DNA from: Bacillota bacterium
Lineage (GTDB): Bacteria; Bacillota; UBA4882; UBA8346
Assembly: GCA_023435225.1 (NCBI GenBank)
Contig: JAEYRX010000093.1
Coordinates: 1 to 39,236 of the forward strand
DNA length: 39,236 nucleotides
Reading direction: 5' to 3'
Part shown: positions 32,800 to 39,236 of the stretch, piece by piece
Numbering within the stretch: position 1 is the stretch's first letter
How the letters are laid out: each line of letters opens with the position of its first letter
Translations under genes and position numbers: made by a program
The notes under the pieces: model-generated
Database searches by the model: none
Told to the model about the DNA's origin: nothing
Seen by the model: the letters and a program-made list of their open reading frames with translations, nothing else

Positions 32800-34024
32800 T
32801 CGCCCCTTCATAATATCGGTCTCTTATTTGTCTTATTGCCATTACCCATTTAATCTGTTGGGTAAGGTCATCGAATACAAACCGGCTGATATCGGATCCC
32901 CTGGCAATCTCTATATACTCACCGGCTGCATAAGGAACCATAGGGATATTTTTCATGAGGAATACCAATTCCTTTTCCTCGCCATTCACAGTACCAGCAT
33001 AAGTGATCTCATTCCTCGTAATCCTGATCGTCCCATGGCCCAGATGTTGGTAGCCATATTTTCCTGGTTCGGCGCACTTAAGTTCCGTCTCGGCGCTCAT
33101 CTTAAACCTGGGATTTTCAATCTCTCTTTCAATACATTCTTTTTGATAATCAAACCACTTGTCAATGCCGTCAAAAAAGAGAGAATCCTGGTCTTCCGCT
33201 TCAAAAAGCAGGTATTTGTTCATCTTTACCGAATTGCCGCAAGCTGTGCAAAACATCCGGTTTCCTTCGGAGCGTAGTGTAAACTCTCCCCGGCATTTGG
33301 GACATTTATACAGCACATACTCAACGCCTTCGGCTAGGTTGCAGCCCTTGAACACTATCATTTTCTCTCGCTGCCACTTATAGTCGTCAAATGTCGTCCC
33401 GCTGATAACCCGGTCATAAATTTCAGTTTCGGAAAGGGAATTGATTTCAGCGACAGTGAGCAGTTGAAATACCTTTGTTTCCAATCTACCAGGTCTGGCA
33501 TGCTTGGTCCACCTTGGGCGGGTAAGGTATCCTCCATCGGTTTTAATGGCAATAACCGGGACATTTAAAAACTTAATCAGCTTTGCAATGCCGAAGACAG
33601 CGAAACCTCCCGGTCGTCCTTCATTAGAGAGGCATCCATTCGGAAAAATGGCTACAACCCCTCTGCGGTCGATGACGCTTTTAATTAGTTTGACAGCCCC
33701 AAGGTCATTGGTTAACTGATACTTGGGTATTACTCCCATGAGTTTAAAGGCTGTTTTCAGGAGTTTATCCCTGAAAAAATTGTAGGCGCCTACGTAGTTC
33801 ATCCGGATTGGAAACATGCCGGCGGTGGTGATGGCATAGTCAAGCCAGGAGCTGTGGCCGGCAACTACCAGATAGGGTGGTTTTATATCTTTAAGGATGG
33901 CATTATCCACTGAGTGGTTATAGTTAAGCCGGTAATAATATTTTACAAATAAGCCTGAGCTGTAATACAAAAGAGCATTTGGTTTCCTGACAAAGCTGCT
34001 TGCTTTTTTCTTCAAAATGTTCAT
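32750..34024 (-). CDS. PlsC-type acyltransferase with zinc ribbon
   Basis: About 424 residues. The N-terminal 1-acylglycerol-3-phosphate acyltransferase domain has the catalytic HSSWLD (HxxxxD) in VVAGHSSWLDYAI, then VAIFPNGCLSNEGRPGG as the acceptor-binding EG-R motif and IKTDGGYLTRPRW. The C-terminal part carries a zinc ribbon YKCPKCRGEFTLRS...MFCTACGNSV and a beta-rich domain. It acylates a lysophospholipid or related alcohol. ATG 34024 directly follows a GGGG run. A 14-base perfect palindrome lies 108 bases upstream. The end overlaps the transporter gene, so the two are coupled, but why an acyltransferase should be paired with a sugar symporter is unclear; a glycolipid is one possibility. 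Confidence 0.85.
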   Translation of the reverse strand: MNILKKKASSFVRKPNALLYYSSGLFVKYYYRLNYNHSVDNAILKDIKPPYLVVAGHSSWLDYAITTAGMFPIRMNYVGAYNFFRDKLLKTAFKLMGVIPKYQLTNDLGAVKLIKSVIDRRGVVAIFPNGCLSNEGRPGGFAVFGIAKLIKFLNVPVIAIKTDGGYLTRPRWTKHARPGRLETKVFQLLTVAEINSLSETEIYDRVISGTTFDDYKWQREKMIVFKGCNLAEGVEYVLYKCPKCRGEFTLRSEGNRMFCTACGNSVKMNKYLLFEAEDQDSLFFDGIDKWFDYQKECIEREIENPRFKMSAETELKCAEPGKYGYQHLGHGTIRITRNEITYAGTVNGEEKELVFLMKNIPMVPYAAGEYIEIARGSDISRFVFDDLTQQIKWVMAIRQIRDRYYEGANEDEATERTLSQAGLR

Positions 34025-34131
34025 CCCCAAGTCTGCACTTTATTGTTTCAAGCATTTATCAGTTTTCATTTTATTTTAACATTTAAAGTGAAGTATAAGC
34101 AATATTTTTTGATTTTATCGCTTGCTTAAAG

Positions 34132-34145
34132 CATGCTATAGCATG
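34132..34145. promoter_or_regulatory. perfect palindrome upstream of acyltransferase gene
   Basis: CATGCTATAGCATG is a perfect 14-base palindrome, 108 bases before the acyltransferase start on the minus strand. It could be an operator of a dimeric regulator; no regulator gene is adjacent. Confidence 0.35.
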
Positions 34146-34509
34146 TAAAGTAAAAAGCGTCCAAATTGAATAGCTATTTCATAGACTTTTAATATTACAA
34201 TTTGTTGATATTTGCGAGTTAATTATTTACCAGGATTTCTTCATGTAAATGAAAATATCCGGATGTTAATTGTAGATGAATTTAGTAGTGTTGCATAATG
34301 ATTTAGAAGAGTTTCTTGGAGGCAAGAGTATCAAAGATTATGGTTTTTCCTAAAGAAGCAATTATGAAAAAATTGAGATTTTTACAACAATGGATTTGAA
34401 GAACATTTCAAGACATTCATGGGTATCATAATAAAGAGTTGTAAGGCTCTTTTAATGTATTATAATGCTAAATTTCGGCTAAAACTCCAAAGCTGAATTT
34501 TATGAATTG

Positions 34510-34566
34510 CTCATATGGCTTTCTGTTACACAAAAATATTATGTTAGAAAGCCATATGAGTTTTTG
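34510..34566 (+). terminator. strong hairpin with T-run
   Basis: CTCATATGGCTTTCT (34510-34524) and AGAAAGCCATATGAG (34546-34560) form a perfect 15-bp stem with a 21-base loop, followed by TTTTT on the plus strand. It lies just beyond the stop of the leftward surface-protein gene. Orientation of the T-run suggests it acts on plus-strand transcripts; on the minus strand there is no U-run, though the stem may still stabilise that mRNA's 3' end. Confidence 0.55.
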
Positions 34567-34579
34567 AGTGGTTGGTTCT

Positions 34580-37000
34580 TTATTCGCCAGTGACCTCTAC
34601 AATCACATTAATAATTATCTGCCCATGCGGGTCGTTAGTATTATAGACTACTGATTCATTATAAGTTCCCGGGGGGTAAAAACTACCCATGGCCCCGATG
34701 TATAAATCTTGTTTTTCGCCCGGGTTAAGTATATTCGGCATTCCGCCTATGAAAACCAGATCGGGATTGGTTGTGTAGGCAAATTCACAAGTTAGGTAAT
34801 CGCCGCCGATGTTGGACAATTCAAAGGTCTGCATTTCTCCCATAGGAAGACCAAATTGATTTACTATGAACTTTAAGGTTGGAGGATTTACTACAGCCGT
34901 CGGTGGAAATGCGCCTTCTCCCCGGAATGAAATCGACATGGGGGTTGAATTACTGTAAATAGTCAACATTCCGTTTTCACTTTCGGGAGCCGTTGGGGTA
35001 TAGTTCAATTTAAAAGCAGCTGAAGAACCGGCTGGTATTACCCAAGGTAATGATATCCCGGAAGCCTGGAATTTAGGATTACTACTATTTATTGAATTAA
35101 TAACTAAATCGGTGGCACCGCTCCGGTTGTCAATTGAAACCTCTACCGCCTTGGTTTTTCCAGTCCAGACCTTGTCGAAATCAATACTACTTGGCAACAG
35201 ATATGGAGATTTGGCGGGGAAAACCGTCAAGGAACAAGGGATTAAAATCGGACTGGTTGATTCGGAGTTTGGATAAACCTCCAAAACCGCCATATTACAT
35301 CCCGGATCAGCTTTGGTTGAATCCAAAGTCACAATAATTTCCTTGCTTCCACCGGCCGGTACAATCCCGGATTCCGGAAAGACTTTCAACCATGGCATGG
35401 GTTCGATTTTTACAGCCAAATTATTCTTGAGATAAGAATTGTTGAAAAGAACCTCTAGCCCATTATCTTTGGCGCTATTTTGAATACCTACCGTTGCCGT
35501 GGTTAAATCTGCATGTTCAACATTGGCATAATAGAAAGTGATGGTGCCATTCTTTTCAAGAACAATTTGGAAAGTAACAAACCAAAAACCGGAGTAAAAT
35601 CCGACGTTATTAAATTGAACAGTTACTTTGTCACCTTCATCCAAGTAGTAAATTTCCCCGATGGCAGTATTTAAATCGTCCCAAAAACCGGCAATAAGAT
35701 TTTGAGGCGCCACAGCAGAGGGCAAAGGATAATTGCTCCAATCAGCGGACCCGTCTGAAAAGGTGATAAAACCATTGGATGAGATAAACATTCGGTTATA
35801 GCGACTTCCATAAAAGGGAAAGTCAAAACTCAAGTCTACCGCTTCGAAGGCATCATCAACATCGGCAATTTGGTTTAATAGAATACCTTTCCAGCTAATA
35901 TCATTCCAGGTATATGCCGGTCCCCCCGGGTTGTTGGAATCACTACACCGGTATCCGTAAGAGTCCGGTCCGCCAAAATTTTGGAGTACCGGTTTACCCG
36001 TCCGTAAATCTTTTTCTCCTTTTACCAAGGGAGTGACATCGGAGGTATCAACAGTATTGTTACTGTTAATGCCAGATGTGCCGGTTTTAACAGACGACTT
36101 GGAAATAATGTAATTTAGATTATCAGCGCCCGGATTACGGATGGTGAATGATTTTTGAATAATTCCACCTGATTCGGCGCTCTCTTCAAAATCGGTTGGT
36201 TCAACTGTAACAACTGGAGGTAATACACCAGTGCCGGTCAGTTGAATAGTCAAGTAAGGATTATCTTTGGCATTACTAATTATCATAAGATTAGTAGAAA
36301 CGGGACCGGTATTATTTGGAGTAAAGGTGACCGTGAGACTTGTTTCCCCAAATGCCGGTATTATTAACGGTATAAGCACGTTATGTTTAAAACAAGAATT
36401 ATCAAGTTGCAGTTGTTTGATTGTTATTATATGGTTGCTAAAATTTCTCAAACTGAATTTACTTGATTGGGAAGTATTAAGACAGACATTACCAAAATCA
36501 TATAACGGATATGGGGTTATGAATAATAAACTCTTTTGTCCCGTATTTAAATATACGGAAACAATAATCTGCCGAACAGGATGATGGCGGTCATTTGAAA
36601 GGATTTTAATTACGGCTTGAGTTTTTCCGGGCTTTAATTTGTTGGGATTTATTGTTACTAAGACATTATTGATTTCTCCCGGTTTTAGAGAACCAATCTT
36701 GTTATCAATGCTTAACCAGGAAGAAGGATTATGAATACTACCGCCTCTTTTGAAACCATTGCCTATATTACTTGTTAAAGTAATTCGATAAGATAGTTTG
36801 GTATTCCCGGAATTAGAAATTAAGAAGCTTTGAGAGGTTAGTTCATAGTTTACTGAAAGGTTAAAAAACAGCTCGGTGGAGTTTATTCTTATTACCGGGG
36901 AAGGACGTGGATTTGCACCTGAAATAAAACTGAAAGATAAGAAGAATAAAGCTAACATACTAACTAATACTAGGTTTCTTTTTAGAAAAGGCTTAAACAT
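34580..37000 (-). CDS. secreted multi-domain surface protein with Ig-like (ASH/choice-of-anchor) and nidogen-like domains
   Basis: 806 residues with an N-terminal signal peptide (VLVSMLALFFLSFSFISG, about 11-29). Five Ig-like beta-sandwich repeats of the ASPM/SPD2/Hydin or choice-of-anchor type follow; recurring cues are SFLISNSGNTKLSYRI, KPGEINNVLVTINP, SFTIRNPGADNLNYII, TFELSNIGGDYLT and LNPGEKQDL. The third repeat begins at about 265, is interrupted at about 345-540 by a beta-rich block with DLSFDFPFYGSRYNRMFISSNG and LIAGFWDDLN typical of nidogen-like domains, and resumes at WLKVFPESG. No sortase motif or membrane anchor is seen at the C-terminus. AAGGAGG precedes the ATG. A role in adhesion or in the extracellular matrix is likely; no enzyme motif is visible. 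Confidence 0.8.
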   Translation of the reverse strand: MFKPFLKRNLVLVSMLALFFLSFSFISGANPRPSPVIRINSTELFFNLSVNYELTSQSFLISNSGNTKLSYRITLTSNIGNGFKRGGSIHNPSSWLSIDNKIGSLKPGEINNVLVTINPNKLKPGKTQAVIKILSNDRHHPVRQIIVSVYLNTGQKSLLFITPYPLYDFGNVCLNTSQSSKFSLRNFSNHIITIKQLQLDNSCFKHNVLIPLIIPAFGETSLTVTFTPNNTGPVSTNLMIISNAKDNPYLTIQLTGTGVLPPVVTVEPTDFEESAESGGIIQKSFTIRNPGADNLNYIISKSSVKTGTSGINSNNTVDTSDVTPLVKGEKDLRTGKPVLQNFGGPDSYGYRCSDSNNPGGPAYTWNDISWKGILLNQIADVDDAFEAVDLSFDFPFYGSRYNRMFISSNGFITFSDGSADWSNYPLPSAVAPQNLIAGFWDDLNTAIGEIYYLDEGDKVTVQFNNVGFYSGFWFVTFQIVLEKNGTITFYYANVEHADLTTATVGIQNSAKDNGLEVLFNNSYLKNNLAVKIEPMPWLKVFPESGIVPAGGSKEIIVTLDSTKADPGCNMAVLEVYPNSESTSPILIPCSLTVFPAKSPYLLPSSIDFDKVWTGKTKAVEVSIDNRSGATDLVINSINSSNPKFQASGISLPWVIPAGSSAAFKLNYTPTAPESENGMLTIYSNSTPMSISFRGEGAFPPTAVVNPPTLKFIVNQFGLPMGEMQTFELSNIGGDYLTCEFAYTTNPDLVFIGGMPNILNPGEKQDLYIGAMGSFYPPGTYNESVVYNTNDPHGQIIINVIVEVTGE

Positions 37001-37340
37001 TAAAAATACCTCCTTGTAATATTTTGTAAAACTAAACTTAAATAAGTTTTACATCAGAATCACCTCCTTGTGATTCATCATCTATTAAATTTTAGATGTG
37101 AATTATTAATTCTCTCCTTTTTATATAAAATAAAGTGGTCTTATTATATGATATTTAAATGAAGAAGCAAAACTTCAAAATTTGGCAATTAATTATGCAA
37201 TCACCCGCTTATTAAATTTTACTATGGATATCTAGAATTAACTAATATTTACATAATAGTTTGAGTAATAATTAAGACCATTTTTTTAACAAATAGAAAA
37301 GGCACTCTACCAAAACCAAAAATTGCCCAAAGGACGAAAC

Positions 37341-37497
37341 ATTGCCAAGAATCACCAAAAAACTTCGTGCGGATGCAGAAACTGAGAAAAATTACGGTAA
37401 TTAAAGAAAACATAGATAGATTGTTCTTCTATGAGATTTACTTTTTCAATATTGGCAAGAGAAGACTCCCGTTAATAAAGCGGGAGTTTCTTATTTA
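37341..37497 (+). ncRNA. candidate structured RNA ending in an intrinsic terminator
   Basis: TTGCCAA (37342-37348) can pair with TTGGCAA (37452-37458) and close a domain of about 110 bases; immediately after it ACTCCCG (37465-37471) and CGGGAGT (37481-37487) make a 7-bp stem followed by TTCTTATTTA. A closing stem directly followed by a terminator is the usual outline of a cis-regulatory leader or a small RNA. It does not match a riboswitch class that I know. A 20-codon open frame (LPRITKKLRADAETEKNYGN) occupies part of it, so a decayed gene is an alternative. Confidence 0.3.
37465..37497 (+). terminator. intrinsic terminator upstream of the lipoprotein gene
   Basis: ACTCCCG / CGGGAGT stem with a 9-base loop followed by TTTCTTATTTA on the plus strand, located 180 bases before the lipoprotein ATG. 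Something on the plus strand must end here, or this is an attenuator for the lipoprotein mRNA. Confidence 0.7.
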
Positions 37498-37678
37498 TAA
37501 CTGACAATAACTTTCTAACCGGATTTTATAATAAAATATTTTGTAATAGGGAAGTTTAATTATTTATTATCAATAATATTCTTGTCAATAATAATAATGG
37601 ATTAAATTTTGCAGCAGGTTTATATTTTTATGTAATGTTCTGTTTCTAAGTTAAAGTGGTTTTAAAAGGGGCGAGAAA

Positions 37679-38851
37679 ATGAAGAAAAACACAATATTAT
37701 TATTTCCGATATTAATTATGGTTTTATTAATAACTATCACTGGTTGTGGAGGCGGCGGCGGTGGCGGAAGCAAAAAACCTAAAACAAATTCGACTGTAAC
37801 TACAGGTAATATTTCGGGTATTGTAAAAGATGCATCTGATGATAAATTATTGGATGGGGTGACGGTTACGGTTTTTAAATCGTCTGATAAGATTGGGACT
37901 GGAACTACTGATACTCAGGGAAAGTATTTTGTTAATAATATAATAAATGGAAACAATTATCATGTTCTTTTTGCCATAGATGGTTATCAACCTGCAACAT
38001 ATTATAACATTAATGTTAATGGCAGTACTTCTTTGCAAACTGTTTTACTAATTAAGAAACCGATCTCTTCGGAAAAAGGAATTGTTAGTGGTAGAATTAT
38101 TGATGGTACAAAGCAAGATATTGATAAAGGGGTTGAAGGTGTAACAATTAATTTTAGAGAAGGCTTTAATAATATCACTGGGGAAATTATTAATTCTACT
38201 AAAACCGACCCTTGTGGTTATTATTCAAAGGAGCTTCCGGTAGGATATTACACGGCTGAGTTGTCAAAGGACGGCTGGATAACAACATATATTTCCGTTA
38301 TATGCCCTAAAGGCGGGCAAAACGGTGTAATGACACCAATTATAAATAATGATCAAATCAGGATTATTTTAACTTGGGGTGAAGAACCCCAAGATTTGGA
38401 TGCACATCTAACCGGACCCTTGGCGCCAGGAGATTCAAGTCCATATCCGGATACACCGGGCAGATTCCATACTTATTACGATGACCTCCGAAGAACATAT
38501 AGATTTAACGATACGGTATATGCAGAGCTAGATGTTGATGATAGAACCAGCTTCGGGCCGGAGACTACTACTATTCATAAATTCTGCTCGGGTACCTACC
38601 GTTTCTCGGCGCATTATTTTGCCGATTATTCCGAAGAAACCAGTATGGCTTTGGCTAATTCCGGAGCCCAAGTTAGGGTTTTTCAAGGAAGCGCTCTTAT
38701 CAAAACATTTAATGTTCCGGTAAATCAAACAGGCATAATATGGACTGTTTTTGAGTTAGATGGCGATACAAGAGTAATTACTCCGATTAATACGGTTACT
38801 AAAGCTAGGGATGACATTCCAATTGAGAGTTTATCGCTAGATAAAAAATGA
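37679..38851 (+). CDS. surface lipoprotein with carboxypeptidase-regulatory-like repeats and DUF2135-like domain
   Basis: 390 residues. A lipoprotein signal (ILIMVLLITITGCGGGGGGG) gives the lipobox ITGC with the acylated Cys at residue 23, followed by a glycine-rich linker. Two carboxypeptidase-regulatory-like (CarboxypepD_reg) beta-sandwiches follow: GNISGIVKDASDDKLLDGVT (about 43-62, first domain to about 125) and GIVSGRIIDGTKQDIDKGVE (second domain to about 210). The C-terminal part, about 215-365, begins IRIILTWGEEPQDLDAHLTG, typical of DUF2135-like extracellular domains, and contains YFADYSEETSMALANSGAQV. GGGGCGA precedes the ATG by about 4 bases. It is a cell-envelope protein; the binding partner is unknown. 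Confidence 0.85.
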   Translation: MKKNTILLFPILIMVLLITITGCGGGGGGGSKKPKTNSTVTTGNISGIVKDASDDKLLDGVTVTVFKSSDKIGTGTTDTQGKYFVNNIINGNNYHVLFAIDGYQPATYYNINVNGSTSLQTVLLIKKPISSEKGIVSGRIIDGTKQDIDKGVEGVTINFREGFNNITGEIINSTKTDPCGYYSKELPVGYYTAELSKDGWITTYISVICPKGGQNGVMTPIINNDQIRIILTWGEEPQDLDAHLTGPLAPGDSSPYPDTPGRFHTYYDDLRRTYRFNDTVYAELDVDDRTSFGPETTTIHKFCSGTYRFSAHYFADYSEETSMALANSGAQVRVFQGSALIKTFNVPVNQTGIIWTVFELDGDTRVITPINTVTKARDDIPIESLSLDKK

Positions 38852-38901
38852 TATTGCCATAAACATAAATAAGGGGATTTCATAATTACTATAATTAAGT
38901 T

Positions 38902-38956
38902 TTAGATACAATATATATTGAACACCCAGATACGTCTATCAATATATTGTATCTAA
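38902..38956. repeat. AT-rich inverted repeat after the lipoprotein gene
   Basis: TTAGATACAATATATATTGA (38902-38921) and TCAATATATTGTATCTAA (38939-38956) are reverse complements apart from two extra bases in the left arm, with a 17-base loop. It lies 50 bases after the stop codon and may be the transcript end hairpin. A MITE-like element begins at the next base. Confidence 0.6.
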
Positions 38957-39054
38957 GGAAGCGCTGATTAATTGAATAAGTGACAATTTTGTGCTTCGCA
39001 AAATGCCTAATGCCGCATATTTGCTCGCACAAAATCGGATTAATCAGCGCTTCC
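38957..39054. mobile_element. MITE-like 98-base palindromic element with CTAA target duplication
   Basis: The ends GGAAGCGCTGATTAAT (38957-38972) and ATTAATCAGCGCTTCC (39039-39054) are perfect 16-base inverted repeats, and inner arms ATTTTGTGC / GCACAAAAT extend the hairpin. CTAA occurs directly on both sides (38953-38956 and 39055-39058), as expected of a 4-base target duplication. No transposase is encoded. A non-autonomous relative of an IS5-like element is likely but unproven. Confidence 0.65.
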
Positions 39055-39236
39055 CTAAATGTAAAATTTTTAGGTTATGAAAATCCCTCAAATAGGTGAG
39101 TATAATATTAAAAGGGGCTGTTGCAAAATAGACTTTTTGCCGTTCTGTCCACCCAGGGTTAAAACCCTGGGCTAGGATTAAAAATCATTCTAAAGCCCGA
39201 TAAACGGGCTCGGGAAGCCTTCGAAGTATTTACCCA
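39055..39236. other. terminal gene-free DNA, possible IS end
   Basis: After the MITE-like element come about 60 AT-rich bases and then GGGGCTGTTGCAAAATAG from 39114, which resembles the terminal repeat of several insertion-sequence families. Two strong palindromes follow: CCCAGGGTT-AA-AACCCTGGG (39152-39171) and AGCCCG...CGGGCT (39194-39210). No open frame is visible before the window ends, so the element, if real, is cut off. Confidence 0.3.

Larger units (their letters stand above)
34031..34579. other. long intergenic region between acyltransferase and surface protein genes
   Basis: 549 bases, AT-rich, separating a leftward gene start from the end of the next leftward gene. Besides the palindrome at 34132 and the hairpin at 34510-34560 it holds short broken open frames on the plus strand (for example ATG 34275 for 25 codons, MNLVVLHNDLEEFLGG). 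I do not recognise them; they could be remnants of a decayed gene. Confidence 0.4.
37001..37678. other. long divergent intergenic region between two surface-protein genes
   Basis: 678 bases, AT-rich. From left to right: ribosome binding site of the leftward gene, a 9-codon mini-frame on the minus strand with a perfect internal AAGGAGGTG (37049-37078), a small hairpin, AT-rich promoter-like DNA, a possible structured RNA (37341-37497) ending in a plus-strand terminator, and about 180 bases upstream of the lipoprotein gene including TATAAT (37527-37532), which lacks a well-spaced -35 box. Confidence 0.5.

Noticed and set aside
34275..34352. 25-codon frame MNLVVLHNDLEEFLGG... on the plus strand
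   Set aside because: No ribosome binding site and no recognisable family; mentioned only as a possible remnant in the gap entry.
37281..37400. c-di-GMP (GEMM) riboswitch before the lipoprotein gene
   Set aside because: A GGACG-like stretch caught the eye, but the conserved core and paired stems of that riboswitch are not present.
1..39236. CRISPR array
   Set aside because: I found no series of regularly spaced identical repeats; the direct repeats seen occur only in pairs and belong to the hairpin elements.

Overview
The window looks like chromosome of a low-GC, Gram-positive-type bacterium (Bacillota, probably an anaerobic clostridium-like or deep-branching lineage). The support is strong AGGAGG-type ribosome binding sites, the YqhG/SNF2 (YqhH) pair and MrfA/YprA helicase known from Bacillus, a Spo0B-like fold, and gltX beside tRNA-Gln and tRNA-Glu, which suits an organism that may make Gln-tRNA through the indirect GluRS route. 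I cannot name the species.

Layout. 1-2158: ribosomal protein methyltransferase prmA and a WYL regulator. 2297-13425, all leftward: hybrid histidine kinase, single-module NRPS with terminal reductase, second histidine kinase, LuxR-type response regulator, and a Spo0B-like membrane protein that has lost the phospho-accepting His. The two kinases are paralogues with almost the same membrane/extracellular sensor but different outputs, and they flank the NRPS. 13535-15667, leftward: PaaX-type regulator, small membrane protein, alpha-helical protein of unknown function. 15839-17574: remnant of a probable TetR gene, nitroreductase and rsmE. The usual Bacillota neighbours prmA and rsmE are therefore about 15.6 kb apart, with the accessory genes between them. 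17717-27085: housekeeping and repair genes (yqhG, SNF2 helicase, DUF2157 and GDYXXLXY membrane proteins, mrfA, a methylthioadenosine-phosphorylase-type gene and mtnA). 27144-30222: two very small genes, a repeat element, gltX fused to a SpoIIAA/STAS-like domain, tRNA-Gln(CTG) and tRNA-Glu(CTC). 30376-31199: a nucleotidyltransferase/small-protein pair resembling a toxin-antitoxin module. 31360-34024: an overlapping acyltransferase/GPH-transporter pair that is visibly more GC-rich. 34580-38851: two divergent surface protein genes (secreted multi-Ig/nidogen-like protein; lipoprotein). 38852-39236: a MITE-like hairpin with 4-bp target duplication and a possible IS end.

Most notable system. The NRPS (C-A-PCP-reductase) should release an N-acylated amino-aldehyde or alcohol. 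Two membrane kinases with a common sensor (identical block HTYDYYGSDIQGAVIKL) surround it, one carrying its own receiver domain and one followed by a LuxR-type regulator. I infer a small-molecule signalling or feedback circuit. The NRPS start region contains a run of ten A bases directly after the best GTG start, which puts that start one base out of frame. One more A restores a complete condensation domain, so this is either an assembly/homopolymer error or a slippage switch.

Other points are an alternately pairing repeat element present twice (2169-2296 and 27357-27485) and a composition break inside gltX.
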